Assembly: GCA_034231615.1 (NCBI GenBank)
Contig: CM067317.1
Span: forward strand, 16,940,264 to 17,004,263
DNA: 64,000 bases
DNA from: Meghimatium bilineatum
Lineage: Eukaryota > Mollusca > Gastropoda > Stylommatophora > Philomycidae
Direction: 5' to 3'
Below the pieces are notes generated by a model. It was given only the letters and a program-made list of their open reading frames with translations. It was not told the DNA's origin and did not search any database. The translations under genes and the position numbers were made by a program. How positions within the stretch are numbered: position 1 is the stretch's first letter; the number at the start of each line of letters is the position of its first letter. Of the stretch, positions 1 through 9,097 are shown in pieces.

Positions 1-618
1 TCTTCCTCTCCGTATTTTTGCATTCATGTCTCCCATGACTATTAAAATGTCTGTTGATTTTACTGGTTTGAGTAGTTGTTGTAGATCTTCGTAGTACTGT
101 TCTATTTCTTCTTCAGTGTAATCTGTAGTTGGTGTATAAGTTTGTATAATGGCCAGATCAAACGGTTTTGCTTTGATCTTTAGCAACATCATTCTGTCAT
201 TATATGTCAAGTACCCGCTGATATATTTTTCTATTTCTTTCCTGATCAGTATTCCTACCCCTCGTTCATGGTACTCTCCTCCTGAATGTATAAAACTAAA
301 ATTTTCTGTTCTTGTGTACCCGGCATCTTTCCATTTTGTCTCTGCTATTCCTAGAATATCTACATCTAATGCTTCTGCCTCTAATATTAAATTGTCTAGC
401 TTTCCTGACTGGTGTAGTGTTCTAACATTCCATGTTCCTATTCTAATATGTTGTTTCCTAAACTTTAGATGTTGTTTATCCGTTGCTTGACTTTGGGGTG
501 TACGTGGTAAGGTCCCAGTCTTTTCAACGGTGGCCAGCCAATATTCATTATTATGCCCAGAACTTGCCTCTTGTGCGCCACACACTTTGCTGTTTCGCCG
601 TTTGAGCCGTTGATCCAT
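1..618 (-). CDS. Non-LTR retrotransposon ORF2, apurinic-type endonuclease domain (partial)
   Basis: The minus frame is open from ATG at 618 to the window edge, 206 codons with no stop. It carries the signature of the AP-like endonuclease of non-LTR elements: IGTWNVRTL (N64), ILGIAETKW (E93), and VMGDMNAKI (D197, N199), the catalytic and metal-binding set. The domain nicks target DNA for reverse transcription. The remainder (reverse transcriptase) would lie to the left. An uninterrupted frame suggests a younger copy than the other fragments here. Confidence 0.85.
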   Translation of the reverse strand, partial: MDQRLKRRNSKVCGAQEASSGHNNEYWLATVEKTGTLPRTPQSQATDKQHLKFRKQHIRIGTWNVRTLHQSGKLDNLILEAEALDVDILGIAETKWKDAGYTRTENFSFIHSGGEYHERGVGILIRKEIEKYISGYLTYNDRMMLLKIKAKPFDLAIIQTYTPTTDYTEEEIEQYYEDLQQLLKPVKSTDILIVMGDMNAKIRRGR

Positions 619-689
619 TTGGATTTCTCCGCCTCGCGTGCCGTCACAGACTTTTTGTCTATGGATGGACATTCCCTATAATACTTTTA

Positions 690-1082
690 ATTCCACTATA
701 ATACTATAATACCCTTTAATAGCTTTAATACTAATGACTGTTGTTAGTGAAGTAATAATGTTAGCTTTAATATTATTGGCTGCTGTTAGTGAAGTTATCA
801 TGTTAGCTTTAATATTATTGGCTGATGTAATGACGTTATGTTAGCTTTTATATTACTGGCTGCTGTTAGTGAAGTTATCATATTAGCTTTCATATTATTG
901 GCTGCTGTAATGAAGCTATGTTAGCTTTAATACTAATGACTGTTGTTAGTGAAGTTACAATGTTAACTTTAATATTACTGGCTGCTGTTAGTGAAGCTAT
1001 CATATGTTAGCTTTAATATTGTTGGCTGCTGTAATGAAGTTCTGTAAGCTTTAATATTAATGACTGTTATTAGTGAAGTTAT
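690..1082. repeat. Minisatellite, unit about 42 bp, left half
   Basis: Imperfect tandem copies of a unit like GTTAGCTTTAATATTACTGG followed by CTGCTGTTAGTGAAGTTATC run from about 690. Some units are shortened (GCTGTAATGAAGTTATG). The array resumes at 1373 after a SINE-like insertion. Confidence 0.85.
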
Positions 1083-1361
1083 TCGCCCGTGTGTTGCCGG
1101 GGCCCGAAAGGAAAGCAAAGAATAGCAACAGTTTACCTTCCATGCATGTTGTAAGAGGTGACTAAGGAGGTTGGGGAATGGAGTTGGCTGTCCCATCCCT
1201 ATATAGGGTCAGTGACCCAAAGCCGTGCTGAAGTCGGATGTGTCCAGCCGAAAGGCGCAGATATCGCAGCAATGCTGTAAACCATGACACAACGCATTCC
1301 GTTCTCCGGACTACATCCTGCTGATCTGCAGGAGTTTGAGAACGTACGCAGAAGAAGAAGA
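1083..1361 (+). mobile_element. SINE-like family A, full-length copy
   Basis: This copy starts TTCGCCCGTGTGTTGCCGGG and ends in (GAA)n at about 1361. It is about 280 bp and matches the copies at 47766-48041 and 52377-52649 over its whole length. AGTGAAGTTAT flanks it at 1072-1082 and 1362-1372. This looks like a target duplication, but the word is also part of the host minisatellite unit. No tRNA-type A or B box is evident, so the origin of the 5' part is unknown. Confidence 0.85.
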
Positions 1362-1372
1362 AGTGAAGTTAT

Positions 1373-1620
1373 CATGTTAGCTTTAATATTACTTGCCATT
1401 GTTAGTGAAATTATCAAGCTAGCTTTAATATTACTAGCTGTTATTAGTGAAGTTATGTTAGCTTTAATATTAATGGCTGTTCTTAGTGAAGTTATCATGT
1501 TAGCTTTAATATTAATGGCTGTTATTAGTGAAGTTATCATGTTAGCTTTAATATTAAAATATTACTGACTGTTGTTAGTGCAGTTATTATAGCTATAAAC
1601 ACAACTAATTTGTGTTAGTG
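1373..1620. repeat. Minisatellite, unit about 42 bp, right half
   Basis: This continues the array at 690-1082, with the same GTTAGCTTTAATATTA and GTTAGTGAAGTTATCAT words, and degrades toward 1620. The open frame through it is a by-product of the repeat. Confidence 0.8.
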
Positions 1621-2126
1621 AAGTTGATATGTTAACTGTAATATAACTAGATGATGTTAATGGAGAATTAGCTTTGACAATATTCGTGATTTTTCTAGTC
1701 AAGAAGAGACGGTTTTATGTTAGCAATTTAGGGAAATTTCTAAAACATTTATTTCACCATAGAAATTGAGTATATTTAGGTTTACGGGATTTCGCTGTTC
1801 TTTGTTGTCTTTTTTTCTATTGTTTTTTTTTTCTCTATTGTCTTTATTATCTTTTCTCTGCTTTTGTTTTGTGGATTGAATGATGATCGGTTTTTGGGTT
1901 ATGACATGTTCCGTCGCTTGATATGCATTAATATTGTGACGCTTAAGAACGTTGAAAATTTTTTCAATCCACCTTCTGTCTCGGTGTATTCATTCTCATA
2001 TTGTACGCTCCTGCTGCTGGCCAATTTGGGTTCATCCTCATTAAGTGACCAAACCATTTCAGACTCTATTTTTCAATATATTTGACCACAGACTGTCAAA
2101 CTGTCCAAAAAAACTGTAAATCTGTC
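1621..2126. other. No recognisable gene or repeat
   Basis: AT-rich sequence with T-runs (1800-1850). The longest open frame is 73 codons without recognisable motifs. Confidence 0.5.
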
Positions 2127-2335
2127 AATACTGCATTTTACCAGTTCAGGCGTTGCAGGGAGGGGATTGAATAGCTGTGTGATAAAGGATGCTTGCTCTT
2201 GCTGTCGCCACGTCATGTACAGGGTGAGTTTTTTTTAATTTACCCTCCGACAAAAAAAAATAAAGTCCTTACCGGGGTTCGAACTCTAGACCTCATTCGT
2301 GTGAGACTAGCGTTCTAACCTCTCGGCCATGCGTC
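2127..2335 (-). mobile_element. tRNA-headed SINE, family B, copy 1
   Basis: Read on the minus strand it begins GACGCATGGCCGAGAGGTTA (A-box-like), then GAGTTCGAACCCC (B-box) at about 2273-2286. A non-tRNA body follows, containing CTCACCCTGTACATGACGTG. A second copy lies at 5223-5440. The tRNA-like part resembles a Leu/Ser-type head but is not an intact tRNA, so this is a pol III-derived SINE rather than a tRNA gene. Confidence 0.75.
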
Positions 2336-3526
2336 ACACATGTTTCACCAACAGTTCTTGTAAATCTCTTTATTCCTCACATGATCTCTTATTATTCTGT
2401 GTGTTGCTTTATTTCGACATCTCATTTCACAGTTGTAAGCTTTCTTTTTACTTCTTTAGTTAGTGTTGACATCTGACATTGATAACACAATGTTCTCATG
2501 AAGATTGAATTTATGATTTGCCTTGTAGTTTCTGTTGGAATAGATGGGGTGCAACAGGATCCACTTTGCTCTCGTGCGAACCCAAGGTTAGCAGATAACC
2601 AAGATCTTAAAAGTACCTCCTCGTGGTGCTACCTGGAAACAGAAACACAGCGGCTGGTGCTTCGTTCCTAGTCAACACTTTTGAGGATCGTGTCTGTTGA
2701 TGTGGAGGCTGTAGCCTGTACATGAAATTAAAACTGTCTGCAAAGAGACAAGCAATATCTCCAACACCTCTACACCAACACATCGAGCAGCACTGTCGGC
2801 GCAGATTGACGTACGGCATCTGCGCGATTTGTTTCGGTCAACTGAAATGCAGAAACATTGGAGAACGGTCAATGTGCAGACATAGGTAGATTTCGCTATG
2901 ATATGGTGATGCTTAATGGACGATGTGGGCAAGGTAGACGGGGGTATGTATTGTCTTTGAGAGCATAACAAACCTAATCTAATTCGACTGTCGCTGTTGT
3001 CCAACACGGCTCATACTGAGAGAACGTGGTTCATTACATAAGGGCACGAAGGAAATGATGGCTTTCTTACACGATATTTTTTCTCCGACTGCGAAGCTCT
3101 TCATCCGAAATAGGCACAATCTACCTACTTCTTTGGATGATTACCGCAATGGTGAAGAGTCAAGACACAGGCCGCGCTTGGCGATAGATTTAGAGACCAT
3201 CACAAGCGACGAGGCGAGTGATGAAAAATACACAGGTCAAATTTAAGACCAACGACATGTTTAGAGAAGCAGCACCTCGCCTAGGATGATGCATCAATCC
3301 TGAGTCTAATTCGACTGTCGCCGTTGCCCAACACGGCTCATACAAAAGAAAGTAGGTCTGGGACTTGGGAACACAAAGTGTTGCAATGTGATAACATGGA
3401 ATGGTCTTCCTACACGAAAAACAGTTCGCTGGCTGTGAAGCGCCTCGTCGAAGGAAAGATACACGGCAGGTGACCCAGGCAATGTATAAGCTCGACCAGT
3501 TACATGTACCCTCCCTTCTAGTAGAA
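2336..3526. other. Unassigned region with a local 40-bp duplication
   Basis: No convincing gene. A block beginning TCTAATTCGACTGTCGC and ending CCAACACGGCTCATAC occurs at about 2978-3015 and again at 3305-3342, pointing to an old duplication or two copies of one dispersed repeat. The open frames here (up to 154 codons) show no known motif. Confidence 0.4.
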
Positions 3527-3660
3527 GCCTTCTTCAATAAGCATTGCACTAAGACGAAAGAGGACGTCTCTTGGGTATAAAAGAAAGATCCGAAAAACAC
3601 ATCCCACTGCACATAGGAAGTAAGCAATTTTCTCGCAATTCCCGTGAATAGCAAAGAAAC
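3527..3660. repeat. Dispersed repeat family D, copy 1
   Basis: TCTTCAATAAGCATTGCACT, then CTCTTGGGTATAAAAGAAAG and TTTTCTCGCAATTCCCGTG, are shared with 45290-45422 and more weakly with 53755-53885. The family is unknown to me. Confidence 0.6.
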
Positions 3661-3980
3661 ATTCGAATAGATATGTGTCTCAAGTTTGCTGTAAGTACAG
3701 AATAGATATGTGTCTCAAGTTTGCTGTAAGTACAGAATAGATATGTGTCTCAAGTTTGCTGTAATTACAGAATAGATATGTGTCTCAAGTTTGCTGTAAG
3801 TACGGAATAGATATGTGTCTCAAGTTTGCTGTAAGTACAGAATAGATGTGTCTCAAGTTTGCTGTAAGTACAGAATAGATATGTGTCTCAAGTTTGCTGT
3901 AAGTACAGAATAGATATGTGTCTCAGTTTGCTGTAAGTACAGAATAGATATGCGTCTCAAGTTTGCTGTAAGTACAGAAA
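3661..3980. repeat. Minisatellite, unit 35 bp, about nine copies
   Basis: The tandem unit is GAATAGATATGTGTCTCAAG followed by TTTGCTGTAAGTACA. Copies are nearly identical, with single-base differences and one or two short deletions (near 3845 and 3923). Confidence 0.93.
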
Positions 3981-4343
3981 TTATGTAGTCGGTTTTTGAC
4001 GTATTCGGCTTTTTGATGAATTCTTGTCTCGTTCTCTCTGTCCATTCTTCCGCCATCTGTAAAAAAATATTTCCATATTTAAATTCCTGAGCTTGTTTCA
4101 TTAGTTGACCACGTATGTTTATGTTGACTGCATTGGGATCTCTGCCTATAGACATTAATTATTTTTGTATGTATGGATTTTCGTGTTGTAATTGAAGCAG
4201 CTTTTGTGGAGCAGGCTTATGTGACCTTGTAGGTCTTCACTTGAACTGTGGATTAGGCATTGATCGTCAGCAAATAGATGTTCTGTTAAATCATTTGATG
4301 GGACAGAGTCTGGTGGTATTTTCATTGTTTTTTTTTTGTAATT

Positions 4344-5222
4344 TTATCCAAGTAAATAATTAACAATATTGGTGATCGAACACACCCCTGCTCTTACTGA
4401 AAACCACTTTGTAAGTCCTGCTCTTGCTGTAATTCCACTGTCACTATCTTTGTATATTGATCTTACAAGGTCTTCTTCTTCTTCTTCAGCGTTCATTCTC
4501 AAACTCCCACTGGATATCTCTTGTATCAGGACCATGGTCCTATTAGATTTCCAGAAGGATGTAGTCCAGAGAATGGAAATGCGTTGGGTCGCAGTTTTAT
4601 TTGCGCCAATGGTCCGACACATCCGTCTTCGGCGGAAGAATTACAAGGTCTAATAAAGGTTCTTTTGTTCCATAATTTTCATGAATACTTCAGAATAGTT
4701 CTCTATTTAATCGGAAAGCGTTCTCTTGATCTATAAAAATAATGTTCATTTGGTGTCTTTTCACCAATTTGTGGTACAGAAAATAGTGTATCTGTACACA
4801 TTTTTCTAAACCCGAACTGAAATCGTTGGTGGATGTAAACCCGAACTGTTCCGGATTAAGCACTGTTCAACAATATGTCTTATCTGTTTTTTCCAGAATC
4901 TTAGCGAATATTTTACTGACCTGACTAGGTAGTGAAATACCTCTATATGGTCACTATCTTGCGTGCTTTCTTTTTTCTTCCATATTCGTATTATGATGGT
5001 TCTTTGTCATTCTATTGGGAAAGATCTCTCTCTCCAGACTTTTGTAAGATATGAAGTAACCCGGTTACTCCCCTTTCTTCACATTTCTGTATTACTTCGA
5101 TTGTTATTCCATTAATCTCAGCTGATTTAATCTTTGGGTTGTTCTTGATAACTTCCCTGACTTCTTGTTGCACAATTTCAAGTTCTTCTTCGTTTGTTTG
5201 CCTTTTTTTAAAAAATGTATTC
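4344..5222 (-). pseudogene. Non-LTR reverse transcriptase fragment, interrupted
   Basis: Minus-strand frames with stops and shifts read in order: a KNNPKIKSAEINGITIEVI stretch (5070-5150), which aligns with the KAPGxDGIT motif region of reverse transcriptases; YRGISLPSQVSKIFAKIL (about 4890-4945); EQFGF and a degraded FIDFEKAFDSV-like stretch (FIDQENAF, about 4725-4750); and LVRSIYKDSDSGITARAGL (4380-4470). A family A SINE-like copy (4474-4640) splits the last part. The polymerase is inactive. The YADD-bearing segment is not seen to the left of 4344. Confidence 0.75.
4474..4640 (-). mobile_element. SINE-like family A, subfamily 2, 5'-truncated copy
   Basis: It is flanked by a perfect 11-bp duplication, TTACAAGGTCT, at 4463-4473 and 4641-4651. 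On the minus strand it ends in (GAA)n next to the left duplication. It shares with 30284-30470 a variant internal segment (CTCTTGTATCAGGA and TAGATTTCCAG) absent from other copies. Confidence 0.88.
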
Positions 5223-5440
5223 AAATACTGCATGTTTCCCGTTAATGAGTTGAGGGAGGGCTTTTGTAGCTGTTTGATAACGGCCGCATGCTCTTGCTGT
5301 CGCCACGTCATGTACAGGGTGAGTTTTCTAATTTACCCTCTGACAGAAAAAAAAACCAGTCTACACAGGGGATCTAGGTACTCTATAAACTCTAGACCTC
5401 ACTAGTATGAGACCAACGCTCTAACCTCTCGACCATGCGT
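5223..5440 (-). mobile_element. tRNA-headed SINE, family B, copy 2
   Basis: Same order as copy 1: the minus strand starts ACGCATGGTCGAGAGGTTAG, followed by a decayed B-box (GAGTTTATAGAG) and then the shared body with TGTACATGACGTGGCGACAG. It abuts the upstream end of the reverse transcriptase fragment at 5222. Confidence 0.72.
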
Positions 5441-6640
5441 TTATATGCTTATCTTGGCTTAAATGTGACTTATGTATTTTTGGATGATGAAAATAATTAT
5501 AATGAAATAATCCCATTAGCTTTGAGTATGTAGATATGGATATCCCATAGTATTTCAGACACAAGCACGGGTTCTTTTCAGTTGTATTACTAAAGTGACA
5601 CACGAACTCGTTTAAGGGAGTCTCAGAGTCACTGTTATGTGAGGGAGGTTTATGAATGCATGCTGAGTCCCTGAAGAAATACATTACAGTGCAGCGGTAT
5701 CTCGAGAATACCCTATCCTGCCAGGAACACAGCGCACATTTCCGGGTTAACTATCTCATCATCCTTCTGTCAGATTTGTTGACACGTCCGCAGTGATGTA
5801 CCAACAAGCATTCCCCGTCACCTAAGAGTCTGCTACAAGAGAATAAGTTGCAATGTCCGCTAGCCTGAAGCTCTTCGTCATCCGTGGGCATTATTCAATA
5901 GAAGACAAAATTAAAATATAGTAAAACAATATGTGATTGCTTTTCGCAGGTGACAGTCTATCCCTCAACTTCCCTTAATCGCATCCTACGACATGCTTGG
6001 AAAGAAGACAGTAACCCTATTCTTTGTACCCTACCCGAACTAGACGTCAGGGTCTCGGTTGCCATACGGGCTCTATTTTCGGGTGCCTTCGTGGCTTTTA
6101 AAAATATTCTCACATTTTTTGATCTTATATTCCTCAAATATGGGTATGTCTGGTCTATCATTTATATATTCTGTTGGTTGAAAAGGTTCAACTTGTATTC
6201 TAAATCTTGCTATTGCTTTATAAAACCGTCTGCAGGACTCTACACAAAATCTACTAATGTTTTCTCCTTACATGATCCAAGACTTTTCCTGTTCTTATTT
6301 TAACACTTAAGCATCTCGTCTTGCTAATCTTTACCTTATATAATCCGTCTTCTGTTCGTGGTCTCGGCAAACGTTTTATACTATTTCTTGTTAGTTTTCC
6401 CAACTTTTTAAAACTTCATTACAGCAGATAAGAATTAAAATGTTTGCTTTAAATTTATGTTATGAACAACTTAATGATGATTAACTAATCTGATCACATG
6501 ATTCATATAAACATCACATATAATATTTATTTTATATCACATAATTAAAGGTGAGGATGGAGATGACCTGAGTTTCAATGTCAGGATTAAACTTAATACT
6601 GAGGAGCAATATCAGTGTTAGAGTGAAGATTTAAATCATA
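5441..6640. other. Unassigned AT-rich stretch with a family A fragment
   Basis: Bases 5958-6035 (CTATCCCTCAAC..., then ATGCTTGGAAAGAAGACAGT, then TATTCTTTGT) are a decayed piece of family A on the minus strand. I recognise no gene in the rest. Confidence 0.45.
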
Positions 6641-6770
6641 GCTTCCCAGAGGGGCGGTACCCCCACCCCCAGTGGGCGGTACACCCACCCACAGTGGGCG
6701 GTGCCCCCACCCCCAGTGGGCGCTGAAGCCTTTAAAGAGAAGATAAATGGTTCCGAAGCAATTAAGCACT
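6641..6770. repeat. GC-rich imperfect repeats, possibly a DNA-transposon end
   Basis: Three near-copies of a CAGTGGGCGGTACCCCCACC-like unit lie within AT-rich flanks. GTGGGCGGTGGTTCGAAGAA recurs at 7541-7560, so 6641-7565 could be the two ends of one decayed element. The base composition is strikingly unlike the neighbourhood. Confidence 0.4.
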
Positions 6771-7680
6771 TGTGGGTGTGGGGAGAGGCTTACTTTCCAT
6801 GGCTCCTTGTAGAAGAATTAATAATATATATTTAAAAATTAATTAATCGTGATTTTGGAATTGGGTAATCGATAATTAAAATTTCAATTCTGCATTTTAA
6901 TTCATGTTTTACCCATCATACACAATCAATTATTTTCATTATTTTTTCCATTTTAATTATTTAATCACTTGAATTTGACCATATCTGACAGAAACATATG
7001 TCAATTTTCTTTTTCAGTAAGAAAATAAAGCATGTATAACTATGTACAATAGGTTTTGTTTACAATTGCAAATATATTCGTTAAATTTCATTCCAAAAAG
7101 TATATAAATTATATAAACATTACTTTTTTAATTGATTTGTTCGAAAATAAACTCTATTTTATATACTTTAATATTACGATATTACGAGTAAAAATAATAA
7201 TGGCAAAACAGAACTAAAATCATAAACTTTAGTTAGCCTAGTTAGTACCAACTGATATTGCTAAACTAGAGGGAAAATACAAAGCAAATATTATTTGAAA
7301 TGTATTATGGTGTTTTCTGTGGTTATATTTCGTAGGTTTGGTGTTTATATCTTATATTTATAATTTTGTTCAAGATTAAGGACATGTTAATCACTACTTT
7401 TTAAATAATTTAATATAATGTAATAATACAGTAATACAGTAATATATCATTAGTTCATTAGTTGATATTTACGTTGAAAATATCAAAGGCTTGAATATGG
7501 AAAATACTTATACTTAATTGCGATATATATGTCTTGCAAAGTGGGCGGTGGTTCGAAGAATTGTGCCAACCTATGATCTACATGTATGTAATATGTATCA
7601 TTACTAGTTTTATTACATTGAATAGTACGCCTATGACAAATGTGTACGTAAGAAATTCGATAGAGATGTAAGAATCATTA
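6771..7680. other. Very AT-rich stretch, no gene seen
   Basis: A+T-dominated sequence without long frames or clear repeats, apart from the possible element end near 7541. Confidence 0.5.
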
Positions 7681-7688
7681 CTTTCAAT

Positions 7689-7855
7689 CAGTGCAGGGTT
7701 TACGTATAAGCTACACAAGTTATAGCTTAGGGCCCCCACTTACAGGTTTATTATTTCACTATATATATACTTCTTAATTGTATATATAATCTGGACTTAT
7801 AAAGGGCCCCATATCGCAAATAGCTTAGGGCCTTTATCGTCTAAATCCGGCCCTG
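7689..7855. mobile_element. Short hAT-type MITE with 8-bp target duplication
   Basis: A perfect CTTTCAAT is found at 7681-7688 and 7856-7863. The ends are CAGTGCAGGGTTTACG and, reversed, CAGGGCCGGATTTAGACG, an imperfect inverted pair. The inside has AGCTTAGGGCC in two places. The 8-bp duplication and CAG...CTG ends fit the hAT superfamily. At 167 bp it has no coding capacity. Confidence 0.75.
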
Positions 7856-8299
7856 CTTTCAATATAATAAAATTTCAGATGAACATTAGCATAGTCTGAA
7901 TATATAAGTTGACATGATTCAATCTCGAGAACGATCCAGTAGGGAACAAATGAGCCTGGGTGGTGCAGATGAGGACAAAGAAAATCATGGATAGATACAT
8001 CACAAAATGGGTCAAAATTTTCTATTCGCATCGCTGAAGATATAAATTGTTGGAGGACTCTTAGAGAATATTTAGAGAATCGTTGGAGAATACTTAGTGT
8101 GTTTATGCATCATTTGTAGTTGTCTCTACGAACATGGATGTTTATGAATTTTATGATTACTATTATCATTTTATTTGATATGTAAGTTGCAGAAGCTAAT
8201 TTTCATAGCTGCTGCTACCTGGTCAGTGTGTGCACTCTCCAAATTGCTAGACCACCAGATAAAAATATTTTGACAGAAAAAGTAAGAAAAAAACTACAT

Positions 8300-8490
8300 G
8301 ATTTGTTTCCCATTGTTATAAAACATTTTCTAATCTACACAATGTAATTGGTGTATAATAAAACCAGCATTATTGACATCAACTTTTGTCAATCCCCTCT
8401 CCTCCTTGTCAACAACTGTCAAACATTTTCAGATACCCCCTCACCTCATAATGTTTGACGTATTTTATGGACATCTCCCTAACGGATGTG
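8300..8490 (-). mobile_element. Fragment of inverted-repeat element family M
   Basis: The right end TTGACGTATTTTATGGACAT matches the terminal repeats of the elements at 33850-34417 and 43866-44441. The inside (TTGGTGTATAATAAAACC, TTGTCAACAACTGTCAAA) matches their inner part in reverse. The other end is missing. Confidence 0.6.
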
Positions 8491-9090
8491 AACACCTAAT
8501 AAAGTGAACCCCTTAAACGGATAATATGTTTCAAATTCCGAAAGATGCAGGTTTGGTGTGAACTAGTCTCCTTCAGCTGGCACTTACTCGTCTCGTAGTT
8601 TAAGTCAATACGTTTTCAGAATTCGATCAAACCCATCTCCACCAAAAAAATATGGAATTTTATTCGCGACTTCCAATGTGTTATTCAAGTTACTATGAAT
8701 ATGTATCGGTTAATTGACACAAAGACAATGTGACACAAGTGTCTACTGCACGTACGTAAATTCGTAGAAAAGCAAACATTTAACACTAGTATATGCCATT
8801 AGGCATTAGTACTACAAGAACAGTGAGATCTACCAGAAAACATTTTTTTTTAATTTGAATGTATTAAATCCAGTCTCCTGTCTATTCCCTAGCAAGAACA
8901 AGTGCTAAGATCATAAGTTCCATACCAGCAAACCCACCTAACTGCTACAATAAACATAATAAAGATAACTTTGTAACGGTATACAATATTAATAAGCACT
9001 GTTACATATACACTGTATCACTTACCACCAGCACGAGAAACGAATGTCACATAGCTGTTGTTGACATTGACCTTTATGGCACTATGAACT
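8491..9090. other. No recognisable gene
   Basis: AT-rich flank of the large minisatellite, without homology I can name. Confidence 0.5.
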
Positions 9091-9097
9091 AAAATAT

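Noticed and set aside
2265-2335. tRNA gene on the minus strand
   Set aside because: A and B boxes are present, but the head runs straight into a SINE body, the acceptor ends do not pair convincingly, and the whole block is repeated at 5223-5440.
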